From Prevotella sp. UBA2711 (lineage in GTDB: Bacteria > Bacteroidota > Bacteroidia > Bacteroidales > Bacteroidaceae), in assembly GCA_002354095.1 (NCBI GenBank), contig DEKX01000020.1:1-5930 (forward strand): a DNA stretch of 5,930 nucleotides. Direction: 5' to 3'. The translations under genes and the position numbers were made by a program. The stretch's first letter is position 1, and each line of letters begins with the position of its first letter. This document shows, one piece after another, positions 5,780-5,930 of this stretch. The notes under the pieces are model-generated. The model did no database searches. It saw nothing but the letters and a program-made list of their open reading frames with translations, and was not told where the DNA came from.

Positions 5780-5811
5780 ACTAAAATTTTGTATCACCTT
5801 ATACTGTTATT

Positions 5812-5930
5812 ATGATTTATTCTAAGAAAGAATGTATTTTCAAGATGACAAGAGTCTTTCTTGCTTCCTTCATCTTGATGGGCGTTTTCCTGTTGCCCTA
5901 CTTCGCCTATATTTTCGGGCGGGACATCCC
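5812..5930 (+). CDS. Start of a membrane-anchored protein (3' end outside window)
   Basis: From ATG 5812 the frame stays open to the window edge for 39 full codons. The translation begins MIYSKKECIFKMTRVFLA and continues with a single hydrophobic segment (about residues 14-34, VFLASFILMGVFLLPYFAYIF) followed by GRDIP. Lys and Arg before the segment suggest a signal anchor or the first transmembrane helix of an inner-membrane protein, with the rest outside the cytoplasm. A second start at ATG 5845 (MTRVFL) is equally plausible. It begins 32 nt after the preceding stop, so it may belong to the same transcript. The family cannot be named from this fragment. Confidence 0.5.
   Translation, partial: MIYSKKECIFKMTRVFLASFILMGVFLLPYFAYIFGRDI

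Noticed and set aside
5784..5791. AAATTTTG as a promoter core for the last gene
   Set aside because: The first base of TAnnTTTG is wrong, no well-spaced -33 TTTG is present, and the GGGACTTT block is missing.

Overview
The window looks like chromosomal DNA from a Bacteroidales bacterium, with a Prevotella- or Bacteroides-like character. Three things point there. Two intergenic promoter cores fit the Bacteroidetes -7 box TAnnTTTG. The start regions are A-rich, with no strong Shine-Dalgarno sequence. The protein families are typical of the group: a Crp/Fnr regulator with the short 'RYERLL...IASFL.ITP..LSKIRK' tail, a TlpA-like thioredoxin with a DUF4369-like N-terminus, and a lipoprotein whose Cys is followed by an acidic surface-export-like stretch. 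All supported genes lie on the + strand.

Layout. (1) Positions 1-233 are the 3' end of a Crp/Fnr-type regulator. (2) Positions 234-371 are a regulatory gap holding a perfect 20-bp palindrome and a -7 promoter core. (3) Positions 372-1211 encode a polytopic membrane protein with two C-terminal 4Fe-4S clusters (NapH/YccM-like). (4) Positions 1241-4187 are a tightly spaced run of three exported proteins: an esterase with a C-terminal starch-binding-like (CBM20-like) domain, a small lipocalin-like lipoprotein, and a second serine alpha/beta hydrolase (EstD-like). (5) A 66-nt gap before the first intergenic TTG holds interlocking inverted repeats and a second promoter core. (6) Positions 4290-5396 encode a periplasmic thioredoxin-like protein (WCTWC), followed by a small secreted Cys-containing protein of unknown function (5411-5779) and the first 39 codons of a membrane-anchored protein that leaves the window (5812-5930).

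How they may work together. The regulator may control the Fe-S membrane protein next to it (inference from position only). That protein probably moves electrons at the inner membrane. The hydrolase-lipoprotein-hydrolase run suggests deacylation of an ester-decorated glycan or another ester at the cell envelope, but no polysaccharide-utilisation markers (SusC/SusD, glycoside hydrolases) are in view. The thioredoxin-like gene has its own promoter and probably acts on disulfides of exported proteins.

The least expected signals are repeated non-coding or leader modules. A promoter block matching at 20 of 24 positions occurs upstream of two unrelated genes. A 44-nt start module matching at 40 positions begins two otherwise unrelated exported proteins (genes at 2471 and 5411). 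No mobile element, CRISPR array, tRNA or rRNA is visible. I see no clear-cut new biological system; the repeated leader module is the best candidate for follow-up.
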